Of a stretch of 64,000 nt of DNA, positions 22,526 through 33,361 are shown one piece after another. This stretch comes from Sambucus nigra (Eukaryota; Streptophyta; Magnoliopsida; Dipsacales; Adoxaceae), in assembly GCA_949130495.1 (NCBI GenBank), contig OX422211.1:448146719-448210718 (forward strand), given 5' to 3'. The notes under the pieces were generated by a model, which saw only the letters and a list, made by a program, of their open reading frames with translations, searched no databases and was not told where the DNA came from. The translations under genes were made by a program, and so were the position numbers. Within the stretch, counting starts at the first letter, position 1; each line of letters opens with the position of its first letter.

Positions 22526-23064
22526 ATGATGTTATTTGAGAATTTGGGTATTTTACTAGGGATTATCTTACCATTGTCTAAGACGATCAATGCGGCTAGA
22601 CAAAAGTGTATCAGGGGGTTCCTTATTTTGATTTCATTCATGGTACATCCCCGCATGAGTCTAGTTCGGTCAAGAGTAGGAGAATATTGGTTCGAGATCT
22701 TAGGATCATCAGTCGAATTTAATATTGTTAAGTAATTTAGATATTTCTTGTAACTTTCGGGCCCTTACCTAAATCTATAAAACCTTTCCCCCCGTATATT
22801 ATTATTTTTATACAAGAGCAACATGACTGAGCAGTCAAAGTTGCAATGTTTGAAAATCCAGTTCATCATCCTTTGTGTTGGAATTGTTATTTCTTTTTAG
22901 TTGGAATTCTAATAATCATTTGTATTCAAGAATCTGTTTATGAACCAAGGTGGTTCCAATTATTTATGTTTCAGTTGAGACTATTGTATTATGGAGATTT
23001 ATTATAATGGATTCAGATTTATTGGAGAGTTTTATATATTATAGTTCAACTATTTCTATTGTCA

Positions 23065-23215
<151 letters not shown>

Positions 23216-24439
23216 GTCGTGGATATTTTTTATTTACTGTCGTTTTTATTTACCCATGATGTTGAGAATGATATAAATTTCATAGCACGCCCTATTTTTG
23301 GCGCGTCTCAACTACACGTGGAAAAATAGGGGTATTACAATTTTTTTAATTATATGGGAATTAGATTTCACAAAGTCACAGACATTTTATGATTTTATAT
23401 ACATTTGTAAATTTAGTGGGAATGATTGAACTATTATTCAAGTAGCTTGGCGTAATTATTGAATTAAGTGTATCTTTGGGTGATGAAATTGGAATATTCG
23501 AATAATTATTGGAATAGTTTGAGTTGAATTGAACCATTAGTAAGATCTTGATTGAAATATTAAGGTAAAATAAGATCGAGTTAGAGAAAAAAATTAAAGG
23601 TCAAGTTAAAAAAAAAAAAAAATTTAAGCGGGCCCTTTAGTTGCCCAGGGTGCGCTATAGCGGGGTGGGGGGAAGAAAAGCTTATCGCTATGGCAGTTTG
23701 GCTGAAAAAAATGAGATTGAGCTCCCAGATTATGAAATGTGCCTTGATATTTTTATTTATTAAATTGCCAAAAGACCAAAATGTGTCCTCACTAAACCCA
23801 ATGTTGTTCTCTCTCCCCATATTAAAATAAGAGTGTGTAGACACTGAAGGGGTCTTCAGGTGAAACATTGAGAAAATAAACATTCATCTTCCAACTTTCT
23901 TCTACTAATATGGTGCATTAAGGGGAAATAAACGAAAATGAGGATATTTGATGGCGAATAAGAGGATGTTATGTGTGGTTTTTGAGTAGGAACGCAAGAA
24001 AAATACATTGGAATACCTATTTCATTCTTGGGAGTGTTTGACAAGCCCTTGAGGCCATCTTTTGAGGTGGGGACTGCTACTCATCATCAACAATTTATTC
24101 AAGTTTGGTCAACAAATAAGTACAGGTGTTGTATTATATGGGTTATTTGCATATTAGAAATTTACTTCATGAAATATTACACATTTTTGTATTTTACGTA
24201 CATATTATTGGCGTTGGGTAAATTTCAGCAAATAATACACTTGGTAAAATAACGTATGTATAAATTATAATCATATTTTGTGGGTGTTGATTATTTTGTG
24301 TATTTTGACAAAAATGGATATTAAATTTTGTGAAGAAATAAGATGTCTAAATTTAAAGGTTGTGCCTAATAGTATTCTAAAAAATATTATTGAACCCTAA
24401 ACTTTGAGTAGTTAATATTTGGGGCCATATGGTGTTATA

Positions 24440-24800
24440 AATTATGTTTTTATCCTATAAACTTTGTAAAAATTATTTCGAGTCCAAATTTTCATAAAAT
24501 TACAATTTGGACCCTAGATTTGTTAAAAGTGTTATGGCACTAAAATGTATTTTTAGGAAATATTTATAAAATTTCCACCAAATTTTAGAAAATTATAAAA
24601 CAACCCCTGAACTTTTGGATAATTATAAAATAGCCCCTGAACATTTAGATAGCTGTCCAAAATTTTGGTATAATTATAAATAAGTACCCTAGATTTTTAA
24701 ATATCATGAAACAACGCAAGAATTTTGGTAAAATTATGAAAGTGCCCATAAACTTGTACTTTTGAGAATTAACCCCTAATATTTAAATGCTTTTGGACTT
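24440..24800 (+). repeat. Degenerate ~40-45-bp repeat
   Basis: Recurring AATTATAAAA-TAGCCCCTGAACTTTTGG pattern, about six to eight diverged copies (clearest at 24590, 24632, 24680 and 24725). Confidence 0.75.
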
Positions 24801-25514
24801 TAACTTTGAAAAGACGTTACAAAGTAACCTTGATATTTTAAAAATTACAAAATTAACCTTAAATGAATTTAACACTAATAAGGTACAAAAAGAACAAAGA
24901 TGCATATTTAAATATAAAATGAAGATAAATGTGTAAATTAAGCATTAAGTGTTTTGCGTGATTTGGTCGATAGGCTGGGTATAAAATATTAAAGTGTAAA
25001 CAAAATGTTTATATAAGTAATAAAAACAACTACAAGTTGGGTGTTCTTTTAAAAAGTGGCGTAAGCCAGGTATTTAGTATAATAACGGTTAGATCGTAAG
25101 GTAATGAACTTAACGAAAAATGACAGAGTTTTCACAAAGAAGTTATTGAGAAAAACATAAGAAGGACTAGGATTCTTAGGCCGAGGCTTCTTATTAGACT
25201 TAAAAAGTATTTGACCATTAAAGTAATGACTACAAAATTTATGGAAGATGGTGCAAGCTTGTGAACACAAATAGTACTCGATGAACTCCAAGGAAAAAGA
25301 AAATTAATGAAAGAAAGAAATTTGGTAAATTCTAGTAAAAGGATAATTGATGATGAAATAATTACAAAATTTTTATTACAAGTTTTAAAGAAACATGGTT
25401 TGCGACCATGGGTAAATATGCAATAAAGGAAATTAGTGAACCCTAATGCATGAAATAAAATGAAGGATCTAGTGTTTGAAAAATTAAAGGAATAAAAAGA
25501 TGACTAGTGGGTGG

Positions 25515-25735
25515 GTAAGTGACCCATAGTGGAGCATAAACTCATATTTAATACGAAAATGTGTGGATGATTTACACGTTTCAATAAATAAAAAAAGATA
25601 AGGAGTTAATAACTGAGTGTTCGAATGACCCCATAGTGGGTCATAATCCTAGGCTTGATACATGTGTTTGTCATTAAATTTTATATAAAGGTGATAATTG
25701 AATGTGTGAGTAATCCCATGATGGGGGCACAAACC
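25515..25735 (+). repeat. Three diverged ~100-bp units with hairpin core
   Basis: Cores GTGACCCATAGTGGAGCATAA (first 20 bases shown elsewhere as GACCCATAGTGG), GACCCCATAGTGGGTC (perfect 5-bp stem, about 25629) and CCCATGATGGGG (about 25714), each followed by CATAA/CACAAACCTA-like sequence. Confidence 0.7.
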
Positions 25736-26189
25736 TAAGGTTTGGCAAATTTAAGCATAAACAGTTTTTTTCAAACACCGAGTGCGCGTGTTGAAATACT
25801 ATTTCCAACAAACACCAGGCATGTGTTAAGTATAAATGTATATATTCAAAAGGAAATCAGATGAATTAAAGACAGTCCAAGATTATGACTTTCCAATAAT
25901 TTAAATGTGTGAGTTTATGGATTAAAGGACCATTTTTGGAGTAAAATAGCAATGTTGAAACATAAGGGTTATTGGTATTTAACCTAATTTAAAGGTAATG
26001 CTTTAGAAATAAAACATGATCAATGCATAAATTTCATAGTAGTTACATGTAGTGTTGTGAAGAATTATAGTCATTATAGTATTGCATTCGTCCTTTTTGT
26101 CATTCATGTTTATATTCATTTTGTTGGAAGCTCCTACCGGACATTAGCTCACACTGCTCACTTTGTTATGGTAGGTAAATCGATATTCC

Positions 26190-26745
26190 ATCTGTTGTAG
26201 TTTAAAATAATCAGACCACGTGGACCAATAAAAGAGTTACACCTGTTATCATGTATAGTGGACCCTCAAATAGCACATGGATGTGGTCGGATTAATTATC
26301 CTGCTGGTCGGCTATTTAGTCCACCACCCTCATGAATGTGAACATTCAATAATGACACGTGTGAAATTCTCAACAGTCACCACGCACATGCACGTGAATA
26401 ATATCCAGCTGCTTATTATCATGTAAAGATGTAAATACCTATTGCATAAAGGTATTCCATCTCTCTAACTTCCAATTACTATAAGTAGATAGCAACCTCT
26501 CTCAGCTAAGGGAAACTAAAAATATTTAAACCCTAGAGAGCTCTTGAGAGGGTTGTACTAATTCCTAAAATATAGTGGCATTGTACCCATGGACATGGGC
26601 ACCATATTGGGCTGAACCACGCAAAAACTTTGTCTCTTTCTAACTCTCATCCCTCTCTAGCTTACTATTTTATTCATGGTTATAAATATTGGTTTAATTG
26701 AGCTAAGATTATCTCAAATCAGTAAACCAAATTTAAACAGCAACA
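26190..26745 (+). repeat. E5 5' LTR (Tat-type Gypsy); start uncertain
   Basis: Ends CAGCAACA directly before a Tat-type PBS. A TATA-like CTATAAGTAG lies near 26478. The start at TGTTGTAG (about 26190) is a guess from the TG rule. The partner LTR is not in the window. Confidence 0.6.
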
Positions 26746-26748
26746 GAT

Positions 26749-26766
26749 TAGCGCCATCTGAGGGAA
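26749..26766 (+). promoter_or_regulatory. E5 primer-binding site (Tat type)
   Basis: TAGCGCCATCTGAGGGAA, close to the TGGCGCCGTCTGTGGGAA site usual in Tat/Retand elements and unlike the Met-type sites elsewhere in the window. Confidence 0.82.
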
Positions 26767-26899
26767 GCGAGAAGTCACTATTATTTTCTACCTATTTTCT
26801 TTAAGTAATCATTTTTCAGTCAAGCCACTAATAAATAATTGACATTACAGAAGGAAGCCAAGCCACGATAACACTTTCGGTCCCTTCGCCCTTTATGGT

Positions 26900-28300
26900 A
26901 TTAGAGATCTCCAAGGAATCCTGCTAAAAGATAGAGATGCTCTAAACTGGGCCATTATTGACCCAACAGTTAGGGGATAAATGTTGCCCCAGTACTCAGG
27001 GATGAAAGAAGCAGATATTCAAGATCTTCAAATGATAGATCTTATTGCACCGATGCAACCTCTTCTATCAGATCCACTAATTACTATGATAAGAATTCCC
27101 TTTCTTAGGAGTGATCGAGTGCCCTAGATAGGCTAAGAAGGGGCTCAACCTTTAATCATTTAGGTCCCCTAAAAATTAGGGGTCATAATCATAGAAAGCC
27201 ATCCAGGTCGTGAGATCGTCTAGAAGGTTCTGTTAGGTCATGGACCAACACACGAGGATCTTTGCATGCCGATCATACTTTTTAGGAAGAGAGCTCAGAA
27301 CAAACACATGGTCGATCGGCTAAAACTGTTTCAGTCAAACCTGATCCAAATGAGTACCCCTGGAAAGGTTCAATCCAACGGATGGAAGATTTCTTAGGAG
27401 AAATAGCCAAATCTAAAAATCCCTTGCACAGGATTTTTGTGAAGGGGTCACCCTTCATCCCAATAATTGTGAACTTCCTAAAACCTGCCAAATTCAATCC
27501 ACTCATGGTCACTCCCAAATATAATAGCAAAACTAATCATGTCCTTCATGTGGGAAAATATAAAGTCGCCACCTACATATACTCGATCCCAAATGAGACG
27601 CATTACAGAGCGTTCTCCGGCAATATTACTAGGTCGGTCAAAATTTGGTATAATAATTTGCCTCATGGGAAAATCAGCAGCTTTAAATAGCTCATCGAGC
27701 TGTTTATCAATAATTTATGGTTTGGAGAAAAATTAATCAAGAGGGTAGTTCACTTGTTGAGTGTTCGCAAATAACCCGGGGAAACCACTCGCGAATATAT
27801 CACTCGCTTTAACAATGAAAAACTGAAAGTGGTGGATTATGAAGAAAAAAAACGATCGCTGCCTTGATGAGAAGTTTGCTTCCTGAGAAGTTATATTATG
27901 CTTTGGATAAATATCTCCCCTAAAGCCATGACCTATTTGATAGTTAAAACTAGTAAAATTATGAACGCCGAAGAGGCTATGGCTACTAATCAATCTTATA
28001 GCTCCAAAGCCGACATTAGTAATGGTTATGAGAAGATGGATCAGAAAGAAAAGAAGGTTGAAAATCCCAAGAGGTATGATGAATATACCCCTCACTATTG
28101 GTATGCACCACACCTTAAAGGAGATTCAAGGACGTAGGGATCTAAAATGGTCTGAAAAGATGAGATCTCCTCCGAACATGAGAGATAAATCCATATATTG
28201 TATGTTTCACAAGCACCATGGGCATAACACGGACAACTGCATAGTCTTAAAGAACGAAATAAAAAATTTGATCTGATGAGGTAAGCTTTCCAAGTTTGTT
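26900..28300 (+). pseudogene. E5 gag (Tat), decayed
   Basis: Broken over several frames. The capsid core is recognisable at 27382-27690 (PFIPIIVNFLKPAKFN; YRAFSGNITRSVKIWYNNLP, GKISSF), matching the Tat pattern of a cleft motif, then AF.LTL.G.A..WY..LP.GSI.SF. After a stop it resumes near 27775 (ETTREYITRFNNEKLKV). The nucleocapsid histidine/cysteine motif CMFHKHHGHNTDNC is at about 28199-28240 in another frame. Gag forms the particle that holds element RNA. Stops and at least one frameshift make it non-functional. Weak similarity before 27280. Confidence 0.82.
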
Positions 28301-28573
28301 GACATAGAAGGCATGACAAAAGGAAGAAAAATCAGGAGGTAATCGAAATCCCCCTGTAAGGGAGGAAACGATGAGAATAGAGGCAAAGATGACAATTACG
28401 AGGACGATCCAGATCATACTAAGAAACCCAGAGAACCCGAGCACAAGGTGAAAATAATTTCTTTTAATTATCATTTCACTGGTGGTGATGATGCTGATAG
28501 AGGCAACGAAATATCCATAAGAAAAGCATACCCGAATTAAGCCAAAACATGTTCATATATTTAGAAAATCAAT

Positions 28574-29062
28574 TTGCCTTATGATGTTTATGGTCACCTA
28601 AGGAAATTAAAAGATAGGTTGGTGATAGGCTTCTCCAAGAATGATCTATTTGGGGTACTATATCCACACGATGACCCTCAGGTCGCCACTATGAGGGTAC
28701 ATGAAGCAAGAGCTGCTAGAATTTTGGTGGATAATGGTAGCTCAGTTGACGTCATGTTTTATAACTGCTTTTAGGGACTGGGGCTAGGTGACAGTAAGAT
28801 GGATCCATATCACAGACCCCTTATAAGTTTATCAGGAGAGAAGGTATATCTTTTGGTAACTATCAAAGTAGAAGTATTAATTGTCATTTGGCCAGTTAGC
28901 CGAACTAAGAGGATCCTCTTCTTAGTCTTAGACAAGAATGTCCGATCAAACTATAGCATGATCTTGGGGAGAGTTGGTTTGAAAAAGATTGAAGCAATAC
29001 CATTTACTACCCACCAATGCCTAAAATTTCCCATGCACTATGGGGTTGGCGTTATTACATGA
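28574..29062 (+). pseudogene. E5 aspartic protease, decayed
   Basis: Active site ILVDNGSSVDVMFY at residues 50-63 of the frame starting 28574; Tat proteases usually read VDxGSS, so the catalytic aspartate is kept. A stop at 28772 splits it; the second half (28799-29062) holds the hydrophobic NYSMILGRVGLKKIEA segment, the Tat version of the ILG motif, then HQCLKFP and GVGVI. Processes the polyprotein in active elements. Confidence 0.82.
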
Positions 29063-29219
29063 AATCAAGTTGAATATAATGAATGCTATCACAACTCAGA
29101 CGACTAAGAAAAAGAAAAGAATCTCACTACCATTTACCAAATTGAAACCCTAAACCTTCACGAAGCAATCGATTTGGTTAAAGGATAAGTTATTGAAACA
29201 ACGGAGACCGTCATCTTTG

Positions 29220-30504
29220 ACGACGAACACCCAGAAAGAACAACACAGATTGGCTCATCCATGGATCAAGTCCTTAAACAGGAATTAATAAAATTCCTTA
29301 AATAGCGGAAGAATGTGCTCGCTTGGATCCATGAGGATATGCTAGGGATTGACATATGATTTACATGCCATGAACTGAACATTGTCAAGGACGCCAAGCC
29401 AATCAGATAGAAACGGCGTGCATTTAACACTGATAAGAATATGGCCATCCAAGAAGAGATGGATAAGACGCAAAGATAAAGTTTCATTAAAGATGTCAAA
29501 TATCCTGAATGGTTGGCCAACGTAATGATGGTAAAGAAGAAGAATAACAAGTGGCGTATGTGTGTTGATTTTAGGGGTGCACAATGGAACCAGGAAAATC
29601 GATAAATCGAACCTAACTGGTTCTATTGGGTTAGGTTGGTTCGGTATTTTAGACTATCGTTTCGGTTCCGGTTCCAAAAAAATAAAACTAATATTTTTAG
29701 TTCGGTTCTCAGTTCCACTGTAAATCCAATCCGAACTGATCCGCTACCCAAACCGATCCAAGCCGATACGGTATATTTTATAAAATAAATAAATATATAT
29801 ATTTATATAACACTTGTAATTTATATTTTTGGGATTACCTGATTTCACTAAGTTTGAAATATGAATTTGGAACCGAAAACCGATCCGAACCAATCCAGGA
29901 ACCGTTGGTTCGGTTTGGTTCGATTCTACACAATTGTCAGTTTGGTTTTGGTTCCAAAAATTTGGAACTGACCCATCCCGGTTCGATTCTTAGATTAGTA
30001 TCAAAACCGAACCAAACCAAACCGTGTGCACCCCTAGTTGATTTCATGGATCTCAAGAAGGCTTGTCTGAAAGATCATTTCCCCTTGCCTAGGATTCATC
30101 AACTGGTCGATTCCACTGTTGGGCATGAATTACTCAGTTTCATGGACGCTTATTCAGGGTATAATCAAATCAAGATAAAATTGGAGGACAAAGAGAAAAA
30201 CTCATTCATCACCAACCAAGGTACCTATTGCTACAATGATATGCCCTTTGGGATAAAAAACACTGGAGCTACATACTAAAGGCTTGTGAATAAGGTTTTC
30301 AAGGAGCAAATTGGTAAAAACATATAAGTGTATGTAGATGACAGACTCACAAAGAGCAAGAAAGCGATCGATCACATCAAGGACTTGGATCAGATGTTCG
30401 ATCAGTTGGAAAAACATCATATGAAGCTCCATCCAATTAAGTGTGCGTTCAGCGTATAGGAGGGAATATTCTTGGGATACATAGTGAATCAAATAGGTAC
30501 TCAA
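29220..30504 (+). pseudogene. E5 reverse transcriptase, broken by MITE and truncated by E7
   Basis: N-terminal RT is readable with stops at 29260-29563 (VLAWIHEDMLGID, ANVMMVKKKNNKWRMCVDF). The E6 MITE then interrupts the protein inside the conserved VDF-x-DLNKAC segment. RT resumes at about 30045 (DLKKACLKDHFPLPRI, FMDAYSGYNQI, DMPFGIKNTGATY) and reaches an intact YVDD catalytic box at 30331-30342, then FLGYIVNQIG. E7 enters at 30505, so thumb, RNase H and integrase are missing from here. Confidence 0.9.
29572..30036. mobile_element. E6: hAT-type MITE
   Basis: 465 bases with terminal inverted repeats TAGGGGTGCACA / TGTGCACCCCTA and a perfect 8-bp target duplication GTTGATTT (29564-29571, 30037-30044). 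8-bp duplications and TAGGGGTG termini are typical of hAT elements. The interior is built of GGTTCGGTT/AACCGAACC motifs in both orientations and has no transposase, so it depends on one in trans. Confidence 0.93.
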
Positions 30505-30624
30505 TGTAACAACTCCCACTTTTCACTTAAAGGTTGGCCAGATAAAATACGCCGAAGATGGGGTTTGTCTAACAATCTATATTATTCTCAGTACCAAATG
30601 ATCATCATCATCATTATAATAATA

Positions 30625-30911
30625 ATAATAACACCCACCCTGGTATGCCCTAAGGGTAAGGGCGGACTTGGGACTGTGTGGTTAGGCGTAAGGTGCTGTG
30701 TTTGATTCTCCGTTGGTAAGCCAGTATTTAAGTGGGGTGCATGTGGGAGGTGGGTCCTGCGCAGTACTCCCCTATTTAGCTTGCATGGGGGAGTCCGAAG
30801 GGCTTGTTCGCGTGCAGGTTTAGGATTATAATAAAAATAAAAATAAAAATAAAAATAAAAATAAAAATAAAAATAAAAATAAAAATAAAAATAAAAATAA
30901 AAATAAAAATA
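30625..30911 (+). mobile_element. E8: probable tRNA-derived SINE with (TAAAAA)n tail
   Basis: A GC-richer block absent from the related LTR at 50547. It contains GTGTGGTTAGGCG and GTGTTTGATTCTCC, resembling the A and B boxes of a tRNA-type pol III promoter, and ends in about 14 TAAAAA units (30828-30911). It sits at the AT-microsatellite position of the LTR, so target duplications cannot be told from the repeat. Confidence 0.6.
30828..30911 (+). repeat. (TAAAAA)n simple repeat
   Basis: About 14 near-perfect hexamer units forming the 3' end of the SINE-like block. Confidence 0.95.
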
Positions 30912-32211
30912 ATACATTCAAATTTTAAAACAACATGCGCAATAAACCATTTAAATAGTAACTAATAATAAATAAGTCCAACACCCAACAAGCAAAAAAA
31001 CCTCCGACATAAGCATACTAATCTCAAAAAGACTGAATAATAAACTTCGGCTTATGCCCATACAATCTCCGAAATAATAAAAATAGCTGGAAAAGAAATA
31101 CAACCTAAACAACAATCAAAGGATCTGAAATAGCTGATGAGAAAATGTGATCGCAAGTCTGATCTCTTATCAGAGACGCTATTCCTGTTTAACGAAATCA
31201 AAATTTTATAATTTGGGTCATCGCCCTAGAGTTACAAGAATTATCTAACAAAATCAAAATGCAATTATGTAGTTGATTCACAATATGTACCACCCATCGA
31301 AACTCGAATGCATTAAGTATCTCACCCTTCACTTAGTGCAACACTATATGCATAACAACCCAAATCTCAATTATGAAGTTCGATCATTGTCTCAATAATT
31401 TAATATTAAATGCATCTAGAATGATTCACACACTGAAGCTATTTATTTACACACATGCTTCTAAATCCAAGAGTAACCCCTACGATACTACCCACAAGAA
31501 ATAACAAATCATTCATTATGCATTTTACATAATATTGGGTTCTTTATCAAATGTCTACATCATTAGGCTACAGTGGTTTAATCTCAATTAATTTATATAA
31601 TTATATATATCGTTACATGTATATGACAGATCAAGGCATCTACCTTCAGTGTCCTGTTCGTGCTCTATCGGTAAGTCTGGAGGAGTCCCTAATTCCATAA
31701 GGACATCACAATACACACGTAAGCGGGGCGGTCCCTATGCAGTACACTATTGCACAGTCCATACTCCCGAGAATAACAATGGATCATAGTCTCTACACCT
31801 ATATCCTCGTAAGTGGCGCTGCCATGTAGGACCTAAAATAATGAACGACACACGCCTAACCCACCTATACCGATGCGCGCTACAGTCCTGAGACGTATGC
31901 AACCCCAACAGATAGATCGTCCACGAACATGGGTATGTTCACATAAATAAAATAAATACATATTTTTATCACATAATATGTATAGGTAATTAACTCAATA
32001 ATAACCCTAAGAAGTCTCATTAATCTCCTATAAATATTCTTAATTTACGAATTAACCGACTAGTTAATTGTCAAATTCCCCAATCAATAGAATAGTGACA
32101 CAAATCCATTTTTAATAAATTAACCACTCATTTAGATGACTTCCCACATACTCGCCTAAGGTCGTAAAAATCCCCTGAACCATTTCCCGGTCCTACCTTG
32201 ACCCAGAGGCT

Positions 32212-32289
32212 GAATCAATTCGCCTCTAGTGCCAAACTGGTTCGCCCCCAGACTGAATCGATTTGCCTTGGAGGCCAAATCGATTCGCG
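32212..32289. repeat. E7 LTR palindromic cluster, 21-22-bp spacing
   Basis: Four related 13-mers, GAATCAATTCGCC (32212), AAACTGGTTCGCC (32234), GAATCGATTTGCC (32255), AAATCGATTCGCG (32277), steps 22, 21, 22. The core AATCGATT is a palindrome. Confidence 0.85.
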
Positions 32290-33361
32290 ATTGGGCAGTA
32301 ACTCAGAATTGTTACAAGTCTTCTATACGAGATCCATTTTCCCAACCCCAATTTCCAATTCAATGACTTACATATTTACATAGCAACGAATCTAGATTAT
32401 TCATGATCTAATAACCCTGTTTAGATTGTTAATTTACCAAAGTAACATGAGATTATACTTTTAAAATCCCAAAAAATACCCAATCATTAAAGTCTATCTA
32501 ACTAAACTTTTGGTCATATTTTCAATTTAACCATTCTCAGATTTGAGGAATAAACACCTAAGCTAAAATCATTAATTTATCAAATCTTACAACATGAATT
32601 CTAAGGCAAAGTCCCCAATTTATATTATACCAGTTTTTGGGTTTATCACTAATCATTTGATCCTTAAGCCCTATAGTGTCAGATTTGTTCTTCAAATGAA
32701 TAAAGTTCATTCCAACTATTAAAATTATCAATTTGTATAATTAACACAGAAATATTTATGATAAATAAACAAATGAATTAATAAACAATTTGGAAATTGA
32801 CTTAACAAGAGAATTCTTTCCTTCAACTGCCGATTGGGATATTCTCCTCTTGGATCCTTGACCTGTCCTCCCTTCTATATCCTTGGTAACCTATCCAATG
32901 GGTGTGGGTATGCTAGGGTTGAGTTGAGGTGGATGGGGATAACTCCTTACTCTGTTAATTACCTTATTATAATCATCAATCCCAAGTTACCCATAAATCC
33001 TCACCTTTAGGCCCCCAAATAAGCCCGAAACCATACCCGAATTGACCTAATAACTCCTTAATGGGTTGCCTATGCCCCGAGCCTAATTTTAGATGCCTAA
33101 AATACCTAAACGAGTCACCAAAACATCCCAGAACGTGACCAAACAATACCTCCCCGATTTACACATTTTTATTATGTTGAAACACCACACAACAATAATT
33201 TAATTAACATGTAATTTATTTTCTATGAGTAAACCTAAAATGCATAAATGAATCATATAAACATGCAATTACAACAAAGCAATTATTCACAAGTTTATTT
33301 AATTAAATCCTACCAAATTAATTTAAATTCTTGCAATTTAATTTATTATAAAAATAGGGGG

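Larger units (their letters stand above)
23340..26189. other. AT-rich decayed region, probably old LTR debris
   Basis: No gene. Holds an A-run (23609), a GC-rich dyad patch (GCGCTATAGCGGGG, 23650), a degenerate array at 24440-24800 (AATTATAAAATAGCCCCTGA units) and a three-fold hairpin repeat at 25515-25735. A segment reading GCTCACACTGCTCACTTTG near 26150 resembles the late part of Tekay-type LTRs. I could not define ends. Confidence 0.55.
30505..33361 (-). repeat. E7 3' LTR (left LTR of minus-strand Tekay element), main part
   Basis: Begins TGTAACAACTCCCA, preceded by CTCAA (possible target duplication; the other side is not found). The first ~100 bases resemble the E7 right LTR start at 50547. 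Split at 33361 by Athila; the last 12 bases are at 45957-45968. Holds a probable SINE, a simple repeat and a palindromic cluster (32212-32289). Confidence 0.8.

Noticed and set aside
30588..30917. Minus-strand frame starting with many FY pairs
   Set aside because: Translation of the TAAAAA repeat.
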